64,000 nt of DNA from Marinobacter sp. F4206 (lineage in GTDB: Bacteria; Pseudomonadota; Gammaproteobacteria; Pseudomonadales; Oleiphilaceae): positions 868,001 to 932,000 of the forward strand of contig NZ_JAHXKI010000002.1 of NCBI RefSeq assembly GCF_019392195.1, read 5' to 3'. Made by a program: the position numbers and the translations under genes. The notes below the pieces were generated by a model, which searched no databases, was not told the DNA's origin, and saw nothing but the letters and a program-made list of their open reading frames with translations. The first letter of the stretch is position 1; every line of letters starts with the position of its first letter. Below, in pieces: positions 17,780 through 26,553 of the stretch.

Positions 17780-18676
17780 TCAGCCGTTACCAATCAGATC
17801 CATCCCCGGCTTGCCATACCAGTACCCGTTACAGGGTGGCGCTTCCACCAGCTGTAACGGGTCTGTAGCCGGCGCCTCGCCCCGGCGTACCTGATCGAAG
17901 CGCCTGATTACCTCATCCATGCCTTGATGCTCCGGGCTCAGGCGCACCGTGCTCACACCCATCCGCTCCATATCCGGCAGTTCCCGCATCAGGTCATAGC
18001 GGGAACCCGACAGGGTGGAAATACCGTTCAGGCGGAACAACTCCTGGGACTCTCTTGAGCGCAGTTCCATGCCATCCGGGTGCTGCAAACAGCGGAACTC
18101 ACAGTTGTCCTTGGGCAGGTTGTAATGGCGGGCGGTGAAACAGCGGGAGGACCACGCCAGAGGCAGAAAGCCCCAGGCGAACACTTCGGCAGGCAACTCC
18201 AGGCCTTCCTGTTTCAAGCCGGTGATCAACTGTTCAAGGGTTTCCCTGCCCAGTTCCACTGGCAGGCTCCAACCTTTCAGTCCCTGCTTCGCCAGCATCT
18301 TGAGAGTGGCGACGTTATAGATGTTCATGGAGGGGCCGGTCACAAATGGAATGTGGTGATGGATGGCGACCTGCACGGCGCTCTGATCGTTGGCCTCCAC
18401 CAGGAATTCGTTCTGATCGCAGATCCGGCGCAGGCGCCTCAAGTCGGCGTCGGACTCGATCAGGGTCTGGGTAGAAATCACCACCTCCTTGCCGCAGGCT
18501 TTGAGGTCCCGGGCCAGGTCAAACCAGTCGTCGGGCTTCAGTTCCCGCCGACGGGAGCAGACCGCCTCCCCCAGGTAAATGGTATCCACCGGCCACTCCG
18601 CCGCCTTGGCGTAAAAATCGAACACGCTCTGCCTGGACCAGAACCAGAGGATGGGGCCGAGAGAAAGTTTCATCAT
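17780..18676 (-). CDS. ubiV: UbiV, Fe-S protein of oxygen-independent ubiquinone hydroxylation
   Basis: UbiV (YhbV) partners UbiU in hydroxylating the ubiquinone ring without O2. It belongs to the U32 'peptidase' family but acts as a hydroxylation factor rather than a protease. The 298-residue protein shows the 4Fe-4S cysteines: one in EAVCSRRREL near residue 40, and the triad in SRCFTARHYNLPKDNCEFRC near residues 178-198. It starts 13 bases after the ubiU stop, so the two form an operon. A second ATG at 18673 is possible. Confidence 0.92.
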   Translation of the reverse strand: MMKLSLGPILWFWSRQSVFDFYAKAAEWPVDTIYLGEAVCSRRRELKPDDWFDLARDLKACGKEVVISTQTLIESDADLRRLRRICDQNEFLVEANDQSAVQVAIHHHIPFVTGPSMNIYNVATLKMLAKQGLKGWSLPVELGRETLEQLITGLKQEGLELPAEVFAWGFLPLAWSSRCFTARHYNLPKDNCEFRCLQHPDGMELRSRESQELFRLNGISTLSGSRYDLMRELPDMERMGVSTVRLSPEHQGMDEVIRRFDQVRRGEAPATDPLQLVEAPPCNGYWYGKPGMDLIGNG

Positions 18677-18689
18677 GATTGAAAGAACC

Positions 18690-19685
18690 TTATTTCCACT
18701 TTCGGTGATAGGCGCCCAGGGTGGTCAGCCCACCTTCGGAGAGCCCGGACAGAGTGTTGCGCCAGCCATCCTCTACGGCAAACATACCCGGTGTTCTTTT
18801 CAGGCTGTCCAGAGCCTGACGCCAGGTCCGTGCCACGTCGGCAATGTAGGCAGGGCTGCGCTGGCGCCCCTCGATCTTCACCGCGCTGATCCCCAGCGCC
18901 TGCAAGTCGGGCAACAGATCCAGAGTACTCAGGCTCACCGGTTCCTCGATGGCGTGATAGACGCTGCCTTCCACCTCGAACCGGCCCTTGCAGAGGGTCG
19001 GGTAACCGGCGGATTCACCCGGACCGTAACGGTCGATCAGCACATCGTTCAGGCGCGACTCCAGCCCCTGGGTGGTCTCCTGCCAGCGCACGGCCTTGGC
19101 GGGTGAACAGGCGCCGCGGGTGTTGGGGGATTCGTCCGTCAGGTAGGACGACAGGTAGCAGCGGCCCTCGGCCATAATGCACAGACTGCCAAAGGCGAAA
19201 ACTTCCAGCTCAACCGGGCTTTGCTTTGCAACACCCCGCACCTGATCGAGGGAAAGTACCCGGGGCAGGACCGCCCGCCGGATATCGAAATTGTCCTTGT
19301 AGAATTTTAGGGCTTCATGGCTGGTGGCAGAGCCCTGAACGGACAGGTGCCGGGGAATGGTCGGATAACGGTTGGCGGCATAATCCAGCAGGCCCATGTC
19401 GGCCAGGATGATGGCGTCCACCCCCAGGCCTGCCGCCCGGTCCACGGCGCCTTTCCACAGTTCCCAGCCATCCGGTTGCGGGTAGGTATTGATGGCACAG
19501 AACACCCGGCTGCCCCGTTTATGGGCATATTCAATGCCTTCGGCGGCACGTTTGTCGTTGAAGTTCAGGCCGGCGAACTGGCGGGCATTGGTGCTGTCAC
19601 GGAAACCGAAGTAGACCGCGTTGGCACCGTTATCGACAGCGGCTTTCATCGCCGGCAGGCTGCCGGCCGGACAGACGAGCTCCAT
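18690..19685 (-). CDS. ubiU: UbiU, Fe-S protein of oxygen-independent ubiquinone hydroxylation
   Basis: UbiU (YhbU), 331 residues, forms the UbiU-UbiV heterodimer that takes over from O2-dependent UbiI, UbiH and UbiF. Visible cysteine ligands: GSLCIMAEGRC near residue 170, GACSPAK about 20 residues on, and YPTLCKGRF further on. The N-terminus MELVCPAGSLPAMKAAVDNG is typical of the U32 family. GGGGAG sits six bases before the ATG. The FNR box at 19742 predicts a leader of about 22 bases, matching that of ubiT. Confidence 0.93.
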   Translation of the reverse strand: MELVCPAGSLPAMKAAVDNGANAVYFGFRDSTNARQFAGLNFNDKRAAEGIEYAHKRGSRVFCAINTYPQPDGWELWKGAVDRAAGLGVDAIILADMGLLDYAANRYPTIPRHLSVQGSATSHEALKFYKDNFDIRRAVLPRVLSLDQVRGVAKQSPVELEVFAFGSLCIMAEGRCYLSSYLTDESPNTRGACSPAKAVRWQETTQGLESRLNDVLIDRYGPGESAGYPTLCKGRFEVEGSVYHAIEEPVSLSTLDLLPDLQALGISAVKIEGRQRSPAYIADVARTWRQALDSLKRTPGMFAVEDGWRNTLSGLSEGGLTTLGAYHRKWK

Positions 19686-20062
19686 GATTTTCTCCCCAAA
19701 AATAGATACTTGGAGAATAACGGCGAGAGCTCGGCGATGCCTTGACCTTTATCAGAGCCATAGCTCGGCGGGGTTTTACCTGCAAAGTTTCCTGACGGGG
19801 CAAATGGCAGAAAGCTTAAGCGTGGCCGACCGAGGGAGAAAGTGACCGACACCGGCAATTGCCGGTCTGCCGGGAGCAATGCGGAAACACCGCGATTATT
19901 AGCCTCGCACTTGCCCCAGTTTGCTATAGTTTACTTCCAAGGATTTTGTCTCCCGTGCTGGGAAGTTCCCCCCTTTTATCGCCAAACACCTTCGCGATCC
20001 CTAACGTGAAGCTGTTTTGCACATTCGAATCATCCATTGCCCGCTTCAAGGAAGAACGACCG
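19686..20062. other. Intergenic region between ubiU and the DUF2914 gene
   Basis: Divergent promoter region of 377 bases. It holds the ubiU FNR box at 19742-19755, with a TATTCT -10 element at 19719-19714 on the minus strand. A perfect 16-base palindrome, ACCGGCAATTGCCGGT, lies at 19851-19866. I see no gene in it. Confidence 0.6.
19742..19755 (-). promoter_or_regulatory. FNR-type box and promoter of ubiUV
   Basis: TTGAC-CTTT-ATCAG matches the FNR/Anr consensus at 8 of 10 positions. At -41.5 it predicts a minus-strand start near 19707 with a TATTCT -10 (19719-19714) at class II spacing and a leader of about 22 bases. Confidence 0.6.
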
Positions 20063-20962
20063 GTGAAAACAGCGATACCGCCAGACCTACCTTATTCAGT
20101 TCCGTCCTCCGGCCTACCCGAGCCCGACGAACCCCAGGAAATCGTTGTGTATTATTGGGGGCGCATCATTGCTGCTCTTTTCGTATTAGTTCTGGTGGTG
20201 GGGGGCATAACCTGGGGCGCCTTTGAGATTTTTGGCACCGTGGAACAAAAGGAAGTGCTGGCAGAGAATCAGGAAGGTGAGGCGCCCCCTCTCCCCTCGG
20301 TATTCATCGACCAGCCCGCGTCCGCCGAGCCTGCATCTATCCAGTTCCCGAAGACCGCATCAAAAGAAAAACCGGAATCTGGCGCAAGCCCTCGCATGCC
20401 GGACCAGGCACTTTCGGTTCAAGCGGAAGTCGCAGAAACGCCTGTCTCCATGTCCGAAACTGCGGCCGGGACAGCGTCGAGTGAATCCAGTGCTGAACCC
20501 GCACCCCCTGAGCTGGCCAGGCAGGCGAGCGAACCGGTGTCATCGGTAGACCCCTCCTCCCTTCCGGCGCCGGCTGCAGGAGAATCCGAACCGCCCCCCG
20601 AAGATGCTGCGTCGATCAAGATACTGTCTGATCACTTGATCCGGGCGCAACTGAGTACCGGCCTGGCGGAAAAAGAGCCCATCGACGAAATCCCGAACGT
20701 TTTGACGATGGACAGCGACGGACTGATTCGAATTTACCTGTTTACCGAAATCCAGGGCATGGAAGATCAGCTGCACTTTCACGACTGGTACCTGGAGGAC
20801 GAACGGGTTGCGCGGGTGGAAATCAAGCCGTCGGTTGACCCCATGCGCGCATCCTCAGCCAAGTATATCGACCGACACATGTTGGGAGACTGGCGAGTTG
20901 AGGTGATCACAGCAGAAGGCGAGCTTTTGGCCACGGGGGCGTTTTCCATTCTGCCTCTATAA
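20063..20962 (+). CDS. DUF2914 domain protein with one membrane anchor
   Basis: A protein of about 299 residues. A cytoplasmic N-terminus of about 30 residues precedes one membrane helix (IIAALFVLVLVVGGITW). A long Pro/Ala/Ser/Glu-rich linker follows, then a C-terminal DUF2914 domain of about 100 residues (LIRIYLFTEIQGMEDQLHFH, later GDWRVEVITAEGELLA). The domain is predicted to be periplasmic and beta-rich; its function is unknown. GTG 20063 is chosen because AAGGAAG lies upstream; a longer reading from 19859 lacks such support. It is divergent from ubiUV. Confidence 0.75.
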   Translation: MKTAIPPDLPYSVPSSGLPEPDEPQEIVVYYWGRIIAALFVLVLVVGGITWGAFEIFGTVEQKEVLAENQEGEAPPLPSVFIDQPASAEPASIQFPKTASKEKPESGASPRMPDQALSVQAEVAETPVSMSETAAGTASSESSAEPAPPELARQASEPVSSVDPSSLPAPAAGESEPPPEDAASIKILSDHLIRAQLSTGLAEKEPIDEIPNVLTMDSDGLIRIYLFTEIQGMEDQLHFHDWYLEDERVARVEIKPSVDPMRASSAKYIDRHMLGDWRVEVITAEGELLATGAFSILPL

Positions 20963-21032
20963 CCGAAGCCGGAAGCAGCATGGGAGCAAGGAGAAGTGCA
21001 CCGTCTGAGTGACGCGGCTTGTTTTCACTGCC

Positions 21033-21431
21033 TCAGTCATACTCCGTATGCTGAGGCAGATCGTCCGTGATCTCGAACCAGGGCGCCTTACTGCCCACGA
21101 ATACGTGGCGCTCCGCTTTTACTCCCGGGTCTATATCGAGTGTTCCGAGTGGAAAGCCATAGATCTCGGGGTTTGCATCGAATTTTGTGTAGAGGCTGGA
21201 ACCGCAATTTGAGCAAAAGCCCTTGTGCTCACCCGGAGAGGATTCGTAGAACTTCATCAATTCCTGACCCTTGACTGTGTGCCAATCGGAAGACTGCACC
21301 TTTGCGCGGGTTCTGAACGCTGAGGCGTGTAGCTTCCGGCACATTGAGCAATGACAGTTCAGGACATCAGTCAGCGGACCGTTGATTTCGTATTGGATGC
21401 CTCCGCAGAGACAGCTACCCGTTTGCTTCAT
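21033..21431 (-). CDS. GFA-family zinc protein (CENP-V/Gfa fold)
   Basis: A 132-residue protein of the Gfa family, founded on glutathione-dependent formaldehyde-activating enzyme but functionally diverse. The zinc-ligand pattern is complete: GSCLCGGIQYEI at residues 6-17, NCHCSMCRK near 25-33, and GFCSNCGSSLYTKF near 71-84. It is cytoplasmic. The exact substrate cannot be told; true formaldehyde activation is not established for most members. It is not in an obvious operon, and its neighbour at 21503 is of lower GC. Confidence 0.85.
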   Translation of the reverse strand: MKQTGSCLCGGIQYEINGPLTDVLNCHCSMCRKLHASAFRTRAKVQSSDWHTVKGQELMKFYESSPGEHKGFCSNCGSSLYTKFDANPEIYGFPLGTLDIDPGVKAERHVFVGSKAPWFEITDDLPQHTEYD

Positions 21432-21502
21432 TGATGCACTTCCTTGTGTGACAACGCGAGCAGCAGGGGCGCGATGTCAGGAGCCTCCCTTGCCTGCATT
21501 GG

Positions 21503-22084
21503 TTATATCTTTTTTTTGATTCGCTGTACGAACTTTCTCCCAACACCGCAACGATGCACGTTGCCATCAGTGACGGGAAGACTTGTCTCCCCATTTTCCC
21601 GAGCGACTTTCAATCGTATGCCAAACAACAGTGACCTCGATTCTCTGAGCAAATCCAACAAAGTTTGAGCTTCAATTTGGTGCTTGGGGATGGGATTCTG
21701 GCCCGTAATGGTAGCTTTAACGTTATGCGCAATTACTAAGTCTCGGTAATCTTTAACATTGATCTTTTGCTTTAATTTCAGGATTTTATTTCGATGTTCC
21801 TGCAACTCCTGATCAACGTGCTCTTCATAGGTGGAAACCAAGTTGTACAGACTGAGATATTCGTATGTGGTTCCGGATGACTCATAGCCTTTACCGTCGA
21901 ATAACAGTCGTGCGGTTGAGAGAATGATGTCATTGTGAACCGAAAGCTGAATTATCTTTGCAGCTTTCAAAGATAACCCACTGATCGCCTTGATGCCTTC
22001 CTCGTTGGAGTAGACCTCGTCGTAGAAGTGGACTGTCGTAATCAAACGGTCTAGCTCAACGATAAACCTATCGAGGTCCAGCAT
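21503..22084 (-). CDS. Possible HEPN/AbiU2-like protein in a low-GC patch
   Basis: A 193-residue, mostly helical, soluble protein. Residues 111-121 read KDYRDLVIAHN; Arg114 and His120 make the R-X5-H pattern of HEPN ribonuclease domains, placed late in a helical protein as in AbiU2-like proteins. This assignment rests on one motif and the overall look. Base composition is clearly more AT-rich than the neighbours, which suggests recent transfer. No obvious antitoxin partner is adjacent; the 420 bases upstream hold no convincing gene. If functional, it could be an RNA-cutting defence or stress protein. Confidence 0.5.
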   Translation of the reverse strand: MLDLDRFIVELDRLITTVHFYDEVYSNEEGIKAISGLSLKAAKIIQLSVHNDIILSTARLLFDGKGYESSGTTYEYLSLYNLVSTYEEHVDQELQEHRNKILKLKQKINVKDYRDLVIAHNVKATITGQNPIPKHQIEAQTLLDLLRESRSLLFGIRLKVARENGETSLPVTDGNVHRCGVGRKFVQRIKKKI

Positions 22085-22554
22085 CTAATGCTCCAGTTCC
22101 GAGAAATATAACAGCTGATGCAACGACAAATGACGTCTATCCCTCACGCGGTTATCCCTCAACACCCAAGGAGGAACGGCATCGCTTTATCTTTAAAAAT
22201 CAGATATATAGCCTTTCGAGCCACAAAAAATCCCGCGGAGATAAACGCAGTTTGTCGTTTTTGGTGCGAACTTCAGGTTCGTCTATCCCGCTTTCATCCA
22301 ACCGCACTATTCCATAAATTTCATAGACTTGTAAGCTTTAACGCACTTATTCCACGACGTTTTGCGACACTTGTCGTTGATCTCCATAAGACCGTATGGC
22401 TCCCCAGCGTTCGTCAGAGTGCCTGCCGCCCCCGGCTTATGGGGAGGGAAGCGTAAATCGAAACTCGTCTGGGCTGACCCAAGCCATCCAGGGACTCAAC
22501 CACGGATTCACCCGTGGAAAGGCCCTGAGAGATCACTCTCAGGGCTATTGGAGA
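22085..22554. other. 470-base gene-free stretch, partly low GC
   Basis: Between the HEPN-like gene (starting leftward at 22084) and the hemN stop. An open frame at 22118-22456 on the plus strand has no recognisable family and no ribosome site, so I do not call it. The right end holds two hairpins that terminate hemN. I looked for integron attC cores and phage or tRNA attachment features and found none that hold up. Confidence 0.5.
22500..22545 (-). terminator. Double hairpin terminator after hemN
   Basis: GCCCTGAGAG-ATCA-CTCTCAGGGC (22522-22545) forms a perfect 10-bp stem just past the hemN stop. A second stem, CCACGG with CCGTGG (22500-22517), lies beyond it. The T-run between them is short, so termination may rely on both. 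Confidence 0.65.
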
Positions 22555-23973
22555 TCAGATAATCCGGGAAAACCGCTGGCTGGCGCCTTCCTTGCGGTAC
22601 AGGTCGAAGATCTGGCAGATGGCGCGAATCAGCAGGCGGCCGGAGGGCTGTACCTGCAGGACCGTGCCCGCGTCGGCGATTAGCTCATCCTGCACCATCG
22701 GTTTGAGGCGATTCAGTTCATCGGCAAAGTAGCGATCGAAGTCTTCCTGCCACTCGGCGGCAAACTGCTGGCGATCCAGCCGGAACTGACAGATCAGCTG
22801 ACCGATTACCCAGCGGCGGATGCGGTCATCCCGGCTCAGGCTCACACCCCGGGTGATCGCCAGCTGGCCGGCATCGATGGCCGCTTCCCAGGCTGGCAGG
22901 TCGTGGTTGTTCTGGAAGTAGGCATCGTCGGTCTGGCCGATGGCGGAGACACCCAGGGACACCAGATCGCAGTCGGAATGGGTGGTGTAGCCCTGGAAGT
23001 TCCGGTGCAGGCGACCTTCGCGCTGAGCCACCGCCAGACTGTCGTCCGGTTTGGCAAAGTGGTCCATGCCAATGTATTCGTACCCGGCCTCGAGCAGCCG
23101 GTTGATGGTGTTATGCAGGATGGTCAGCTTCTGCTGTGGACTTGGCAGGGTCTCGCTCTGGATGCGGGTCTGCGGGTAGAACCGGTCCGGCAGGTGCGCG
23201 TAGCTGAACACCGATAGCCGGTCCGGGGACATTTCGATCACCGCCTCCAGGGTCTCGGCGAAACTCTCCGGTGTCTGGTAAGGCAGGCCGTAGATCAGGT
23301 CGAGGTTGATGGAGCGGAAGCCAATCCGGCGGGCCTCGTTGAGAACCGCCTCGGTCATGTCCCGTGGCTGGATCCGGTTTACCGCTTTCTGCACCTGCGG
23401 ATTTACATCCTGGACACCCAGACTAATGCGGTTAAAGCCCAGTTCCCACAGTGTCGGCAGGGTATCCTGATCGACCTCGCGGGGATCGATCTCCACGCTG
23501 TAATCCCGCTCATCACCGGTCTGCAGGTTAAAGAGTTCCGCGTAACCGGCCATCAGGTGCTGCATCACATCCCGCGGCAGGAAGGTGGGTGTGCCGCCGC
23601 CCCAGTGCAGCTGCTTGACCGGTCGGTCCGCCCCGAACAGCCTGGACTGGATGCCCGCCTCTTTCAGTACCCGCTCCACATAGGGCATCGCCTTGTCGCG
23701 CTTCTTGGTGATGACCTTATTGCAGGCGCAGTAATAACAGAGGTGGGCACAGAACGGCAGGTGGGTGTACAGGGACAAGGGCCGGGCACTGGCCTTGCTG
23801 CGGGCAGCCGCTTTGACCATGTCTTCCACCGTGTAATCGGGCGTGAACTCCACGGCCGTCGGGTAGGAGGTATAACGGGGGCCGCTGAGGTCATAACGGC
23901 GGATCAGGGCATCATCCCAGATGAAAGCCGGAAGTTCGTTTGAAGCAGCTGCAACGGCGGTTTCGGAAGACAT
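22555..23973 (-). CDS. hemN: HemN, oxygen-independent coproporphyrinogen III oxidase
   Basis: HemN is a radical-SAM enzyme that decarboxylates coproporphyrinogen III to protoporphyrinogen IX without O2, replacing HemF. The 472-residue length is typical. The cluster motif CAHLCYYCACNK (about residues 73-84) has the CX3CX2C core plus the extra Cys of true HemN. Other hallmarks: HWGGGTPTFL, EIDPREV, GVQDVNPQVQ and YGLPYQTPESF. The upstream FNR box and GATAAT -10 predict strong anaerobic induction, supplying haem to NarI and other cytochromes. Confidence 0.96.
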   Translation of the reverse strand: MSSETAVAAASNELPAFIWDDALIRRYDLSGPRYTSYPTAVEFTPDYTVEDMVKAAARSKASARPLSLYTHLPFCAHLCYYCACNKVITKKRDKAMPYVERVLKEAGIQSRLFGADRPVKQLHWGGGTPTFLPRDVMQHLMAGYAELFNLQTGDERDYSVEIDPREVDQDTLPTLWELGFNRISLGVQDVNPQVQKAVNRIQPRDMTEAVLNEARRIGFRSINLDLIYGLPYQTPESFAETLEAVIEMSPDRLSVFSYAHLPDRFYPQTRIQSETLPSPQQKLTILHNTINRLLEAGYEYIGMDHFAKPDDSLAVAQREGRLHRNFQGYTTHSDCDLVSLGVSAIGQTDDAYFQNNHDLPAWEAAIDAGQLAITRGVSLSRDDRIRRWVIGQLICQFRLDRQQFAAEWQEDFDRYFADELNRLKPMVQDELIADAGTVLQVQPSGRLLIRAICQIFDLYRKEGASQRFSRII

Positions 23974-24051
23974 AATAAAAACTCTGAACGTTGGAAGGAA
24001 TCAGTAGACCGGAAAGTCCCGTCATTATCGCGAACTCCGGCCCGGCAACGA

Positions 24052-24065
24052 TTGATGCGGGTCAG
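24052..24065 (-). promoter_or_regulatory. FNR-type box and promoter of hemN
   Basis: TTGAT-GCGG-GTCAG on the plus strand matches the consensus at 8 of 10 positions. At -41.5 it predicts a minus-strand start near 24017, and the -10 element GATAAT (24029-24024) lies exactly at class II spacing. The hemN leader would be about 44 bases. The region is divergent with the photolyase gene. Confidence 0.6.
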
Positions 24066-24174
24066 TTGGTGATGACTTTCAGTCTATCACTCGGCCTCCT
24101 GAACCACCCTTGCGCCCTTGGCGTATTCTGGCTACCCCCTTTGGGGCATACCGGAATCTATGGAGTAACCTGAC

Positions 24175-25707
24175 ATGGCCAACCTGATCCTGATCCTGGG
24201 CGATCAACTGACGCCCGACATCAGTGCCCTCGACGATGCCGACCCGAGCCAGGATCGGATCGTTATGGCCGAAGTCGGCGACGAGGCCGGCTACACCAAC
24301 CACCACAAGAAAAAACTGGTGCTGCTGTTCAGTGCCATGCGGCATTTCGCCAGGCAACTCGAACAGGACGGCTGGCAGGTGCACTACCAGGCCTATCAGC
24401 CGGACAATGAATGCCAGAGCCTGGAAGCGGTGATTGCCGAACGGGTGAAGGCGTGGACGCCGGACAAAGTCATCACCACCGAGTGCGGGGAGTGGCGGCT
24501 GCATTCGCAGATCAGCCAGTGGCACGAAAGACTGGGTGTGCCCGTGGAGATTCGCCCGGATACCCGTTTCATTGCCAGCAAGCAGGAGTTTGCGGACTGG
24601 GCCGAAGGGCGAAAACAGCTGCGTATGGAGTTCTTCTACCGGGAAATGCGCCGAAAAACAGGCTTGTTGATGACAAGCGACGGCGATCCGGAAGGTGGCC
24701 AGTGGAACTTCGACGCCGACAACCGGAAAAAATGGACCGGCAAACCGCCGGCACCCGCCCCCTTCCGTGTCGAGCCGGATGCCATCACCCGGCAGGTGAT
24801 CGCACTGGTGGATGACCACTTTGCCGATCACTTCGGCACCACCGAGGATTTCCACTTCGCCGTCACGCCCGAGGATGCCGGGGCGGCGCTCGAGCACTTC
24901 ATCGATTTCGCCCTGCCCTGCTTCGGTGATTTTCAGGATGCCATTTCAGATACCGAAGACTGGCTCTTTCACTCCATCCTTTCGCCCTACATCAACTGCG
25001 GCCTGCTGGATCCACTTGCAGTCTGTGAGGCAGCCGCAAAAGCCTGGTATGCCGGGCAGGCGCCTATCAATGCGGTGGAGGGGTTCGTCCGGCAGATCAT
25101 CGGCTGGCGCGAGTTCGTCCGGGGTATCTACTGGCTGCACATGCCGGAATACGCCCGGGAAAACCGCCTCGGCAACACCCGGGCCCTGCCCTGGTTCTAC
25201 TGGACCGGGGACACCAAGATGCGGTGTATGCACAAGGCCATCGACGCCACCCGGCGCAATGCCTATGCCCACCACATCCAGCGACTGATGGTGACCGGCA
25301 ACTTTGCCCTGCTCGCCGGTGTCACACCGGAAGAAATCTGCGACTGGTACCTCGCGGTCTACGCCGACGCCTACGACTGGGTGGAATTACCCAATGTGCT
25401 GGGCATGGTGATGCACGCCGACGGCGGCTATCTCGGCTCCAAACCCTACGCCGCCAGCGGCAAATACATCAACCGCATGTCCGACCATTGCAGCAACTGT
25501 CACTACAAGGTGAACAAGAGCACGGAAGACGATGCCTGCCCCTTCAACGCACTGTACTGGCACTTTATTGACCGGCACCGGGATGATTTCGCGGGGAATC
25601 CCCGGATGGGCATGATGTATCGCAACTGGGACAAACAGAAACCGGAGAGGCGGGAAGCACTGCTTCACCGGGCCGACGCGTTACTGGCGAATATTGAGAA
25701 ACTATAG
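24175..25707 (+). CDS. FeS-BCP family bacterial (6-4) photolyase-type protein
   Basis: A 510-residue cryptochrome/photolyase of the iron-sulfur bacterial family (Agrobacterium PhrB type), which repairs (6-4) photoproducts using FAD and a lumazine-type antenna. The N-terminus ANLILILGDQLTPDISAL is the family start. Four candidate 4Fe-4S cysteines are present: TKMRCMHKA in the catalytic domain, the pair in SDHCSNCHYKV, and DDACPFNALYW. These features separate it from the classical photolyase at 30074. Divergent from hemN. Repair activity is inferred from family. Confidence 0.9.
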   Translation: MANLILILGDQLTPDISALDDADPSQDRIVMAEVGDEAGYTNHHKKKLVLLFSAMRHFARQLEQDGWQVHYQAYQPDNECQSLEAVIAERVKAWTPDKVITTECGEWRLHSQISQWHERLGVPVEIRPDTRFIASKQEFADWAEGRKQLRMEFFYREMRRKTGLLMTSDGDPEGGQWNFDADNRKKWTGKPPAPAPFRVEPDAITRQVIALVDDHFADHFGTTEDFHFAVTPEDAGAALEHFIDFALPCFGDFQDAISDTEDWLFHSILSPYINCGLLDPLAVCEAAAKAWYAGQAPINAVEGFVRQIIGWREFVRGIYWLHMPEYARENRLGNTRALPWFYWTGDTKMRCMHKAIDATRRNAYAHHIQRLMVTGNFALLAGVTPEEICDWYLAVYADAYDWVELPNVLGMVMHADGGYLGSKPYAASGKYINRMSDHCSNCHYKVNKSTEDDACPFNALYWHFIDRHRDDFAGNPRMGMMYRNWDKQKPERREALLHRADALLANIEKL

Positions 25708-25803
25708 GTCGGACGCATTGGAAGACACATCCTAAAGTTCAAAGGCGCCCCCCTCGCAGGACTGTTACGCTCAGGTATCAGTGGCGCAACGAGAACGGTC
25801 ATC

Positions 25804-26541
25804 ATGAAGATACCGCCTATCATTGCTGGCCTGCTGGGCACCCTTGTATTACCGGTATGCCAGGCTCAGACCCGTGAACTCAATCTTTACACCTTTGAGG
25901 CCCCGCCTTATCAGGTGACGGACGCCATTGCCCCTGAACTCGGGAAGCAGGTTGCCGGCGAGACGGTCGAGACCATTGCCTGCGCGGCCGGACAGGCCGG
26001 CTGGTCTGCGAACATTCGCGTAACGCCGCCCAAACGTGCCATCCATTCTCTGCGCCGCAACCGAGTCGATGGCTATTTTGCGATTGACCCCTCGGCGGAG
26101 CTGGACGCCACTGCCCACCGTAGCGCGCCCGTTGCCAAGGCCAAATGGTATTTCTTCACCGTCACCCCCCAGGTCGACACACGTCGTGCCCGAATCGGCG
26201 TCGTGGATGGCAGCAACGAGGAATCCTGGCTCAGGGCGAACGGCTATGAGGTCTTTATGAGTGTGGCCTCTCCCGGTCAGTTACTCGCCTTGCTTGAGCG
26301 CGACCGGATTGATGCTGCGTTGATGGACGAGCGGGTAATGGCCGGACTCAAAGCCGACAGCTATGGTGCCGAGAAAAAACTGCACAAGCGATTCCTTCGC
26401 CAAGCGCCGCTTTATCTGTACCTCAGCAACGACTTCACCAGCGAGCATCCGGGATTTCTTGCCCGCTTCAACCGGCACCTGCCGGCCTGCATGAGCGATC
26501 AGGTCTCCCTGAAAACCGGTGATATCCCGCCCACCATCTAG
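25804..26541 (+). CDS. Periplasmic solute-binding protein, type 3-like
   Basis: A 245-residue secreted protein: signal peptide MKIPPIIAGLLGTLVLPVCQAQ, then a bilobed periplasmic-binding fold like the amino-acid-type SBP family (YTFEAPPYQV, GYFAIDPS, ARIGVVDGSNEESW). No permease or ATPase gene is next to it, so it is an orphan; such proteins can act as sensors or have lost their transporter. The ligand is unknown. It is convergent with the HAD gene, 12 bases apart. Confidence 0.7.
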   Translation: MKIPPIIAGLLGTLVLPVCQAQTRELNLYTFEAPPYQVTDAIAPELGKQVAGETVETIACAAGQAGWSANIRVTPPKRAIHSLRRNRVDGYFAIDPSAELDATAHRSAPVAKAKWYFFTVTPQVDTRRARIGVVDGSNEESWLRANGYEVFMSVASPGQLLALLERDRIDAALMDERVMAGLKADSYGAEKKLHKRFLRQAPLYLYLSNDFTSEHPGFLARFNRHLPACMSDQVSLKTGDIPPTI

Positions 26542-26553
26542 CCACCCTGGCGG

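Noticed and set aside
22377..22390. 8/10 FNR-like match TTGAT-CTCC-ATAAG
   Set aside because: No gene start is near it on either strand. It shows that single 8/10 matches also occur by chance.
22118..22456. Open frame of 112 codons on the plus strand in the low-GC gap
   Set aside because: No ribosome site, no recognisable family and odd composition; likely chance.
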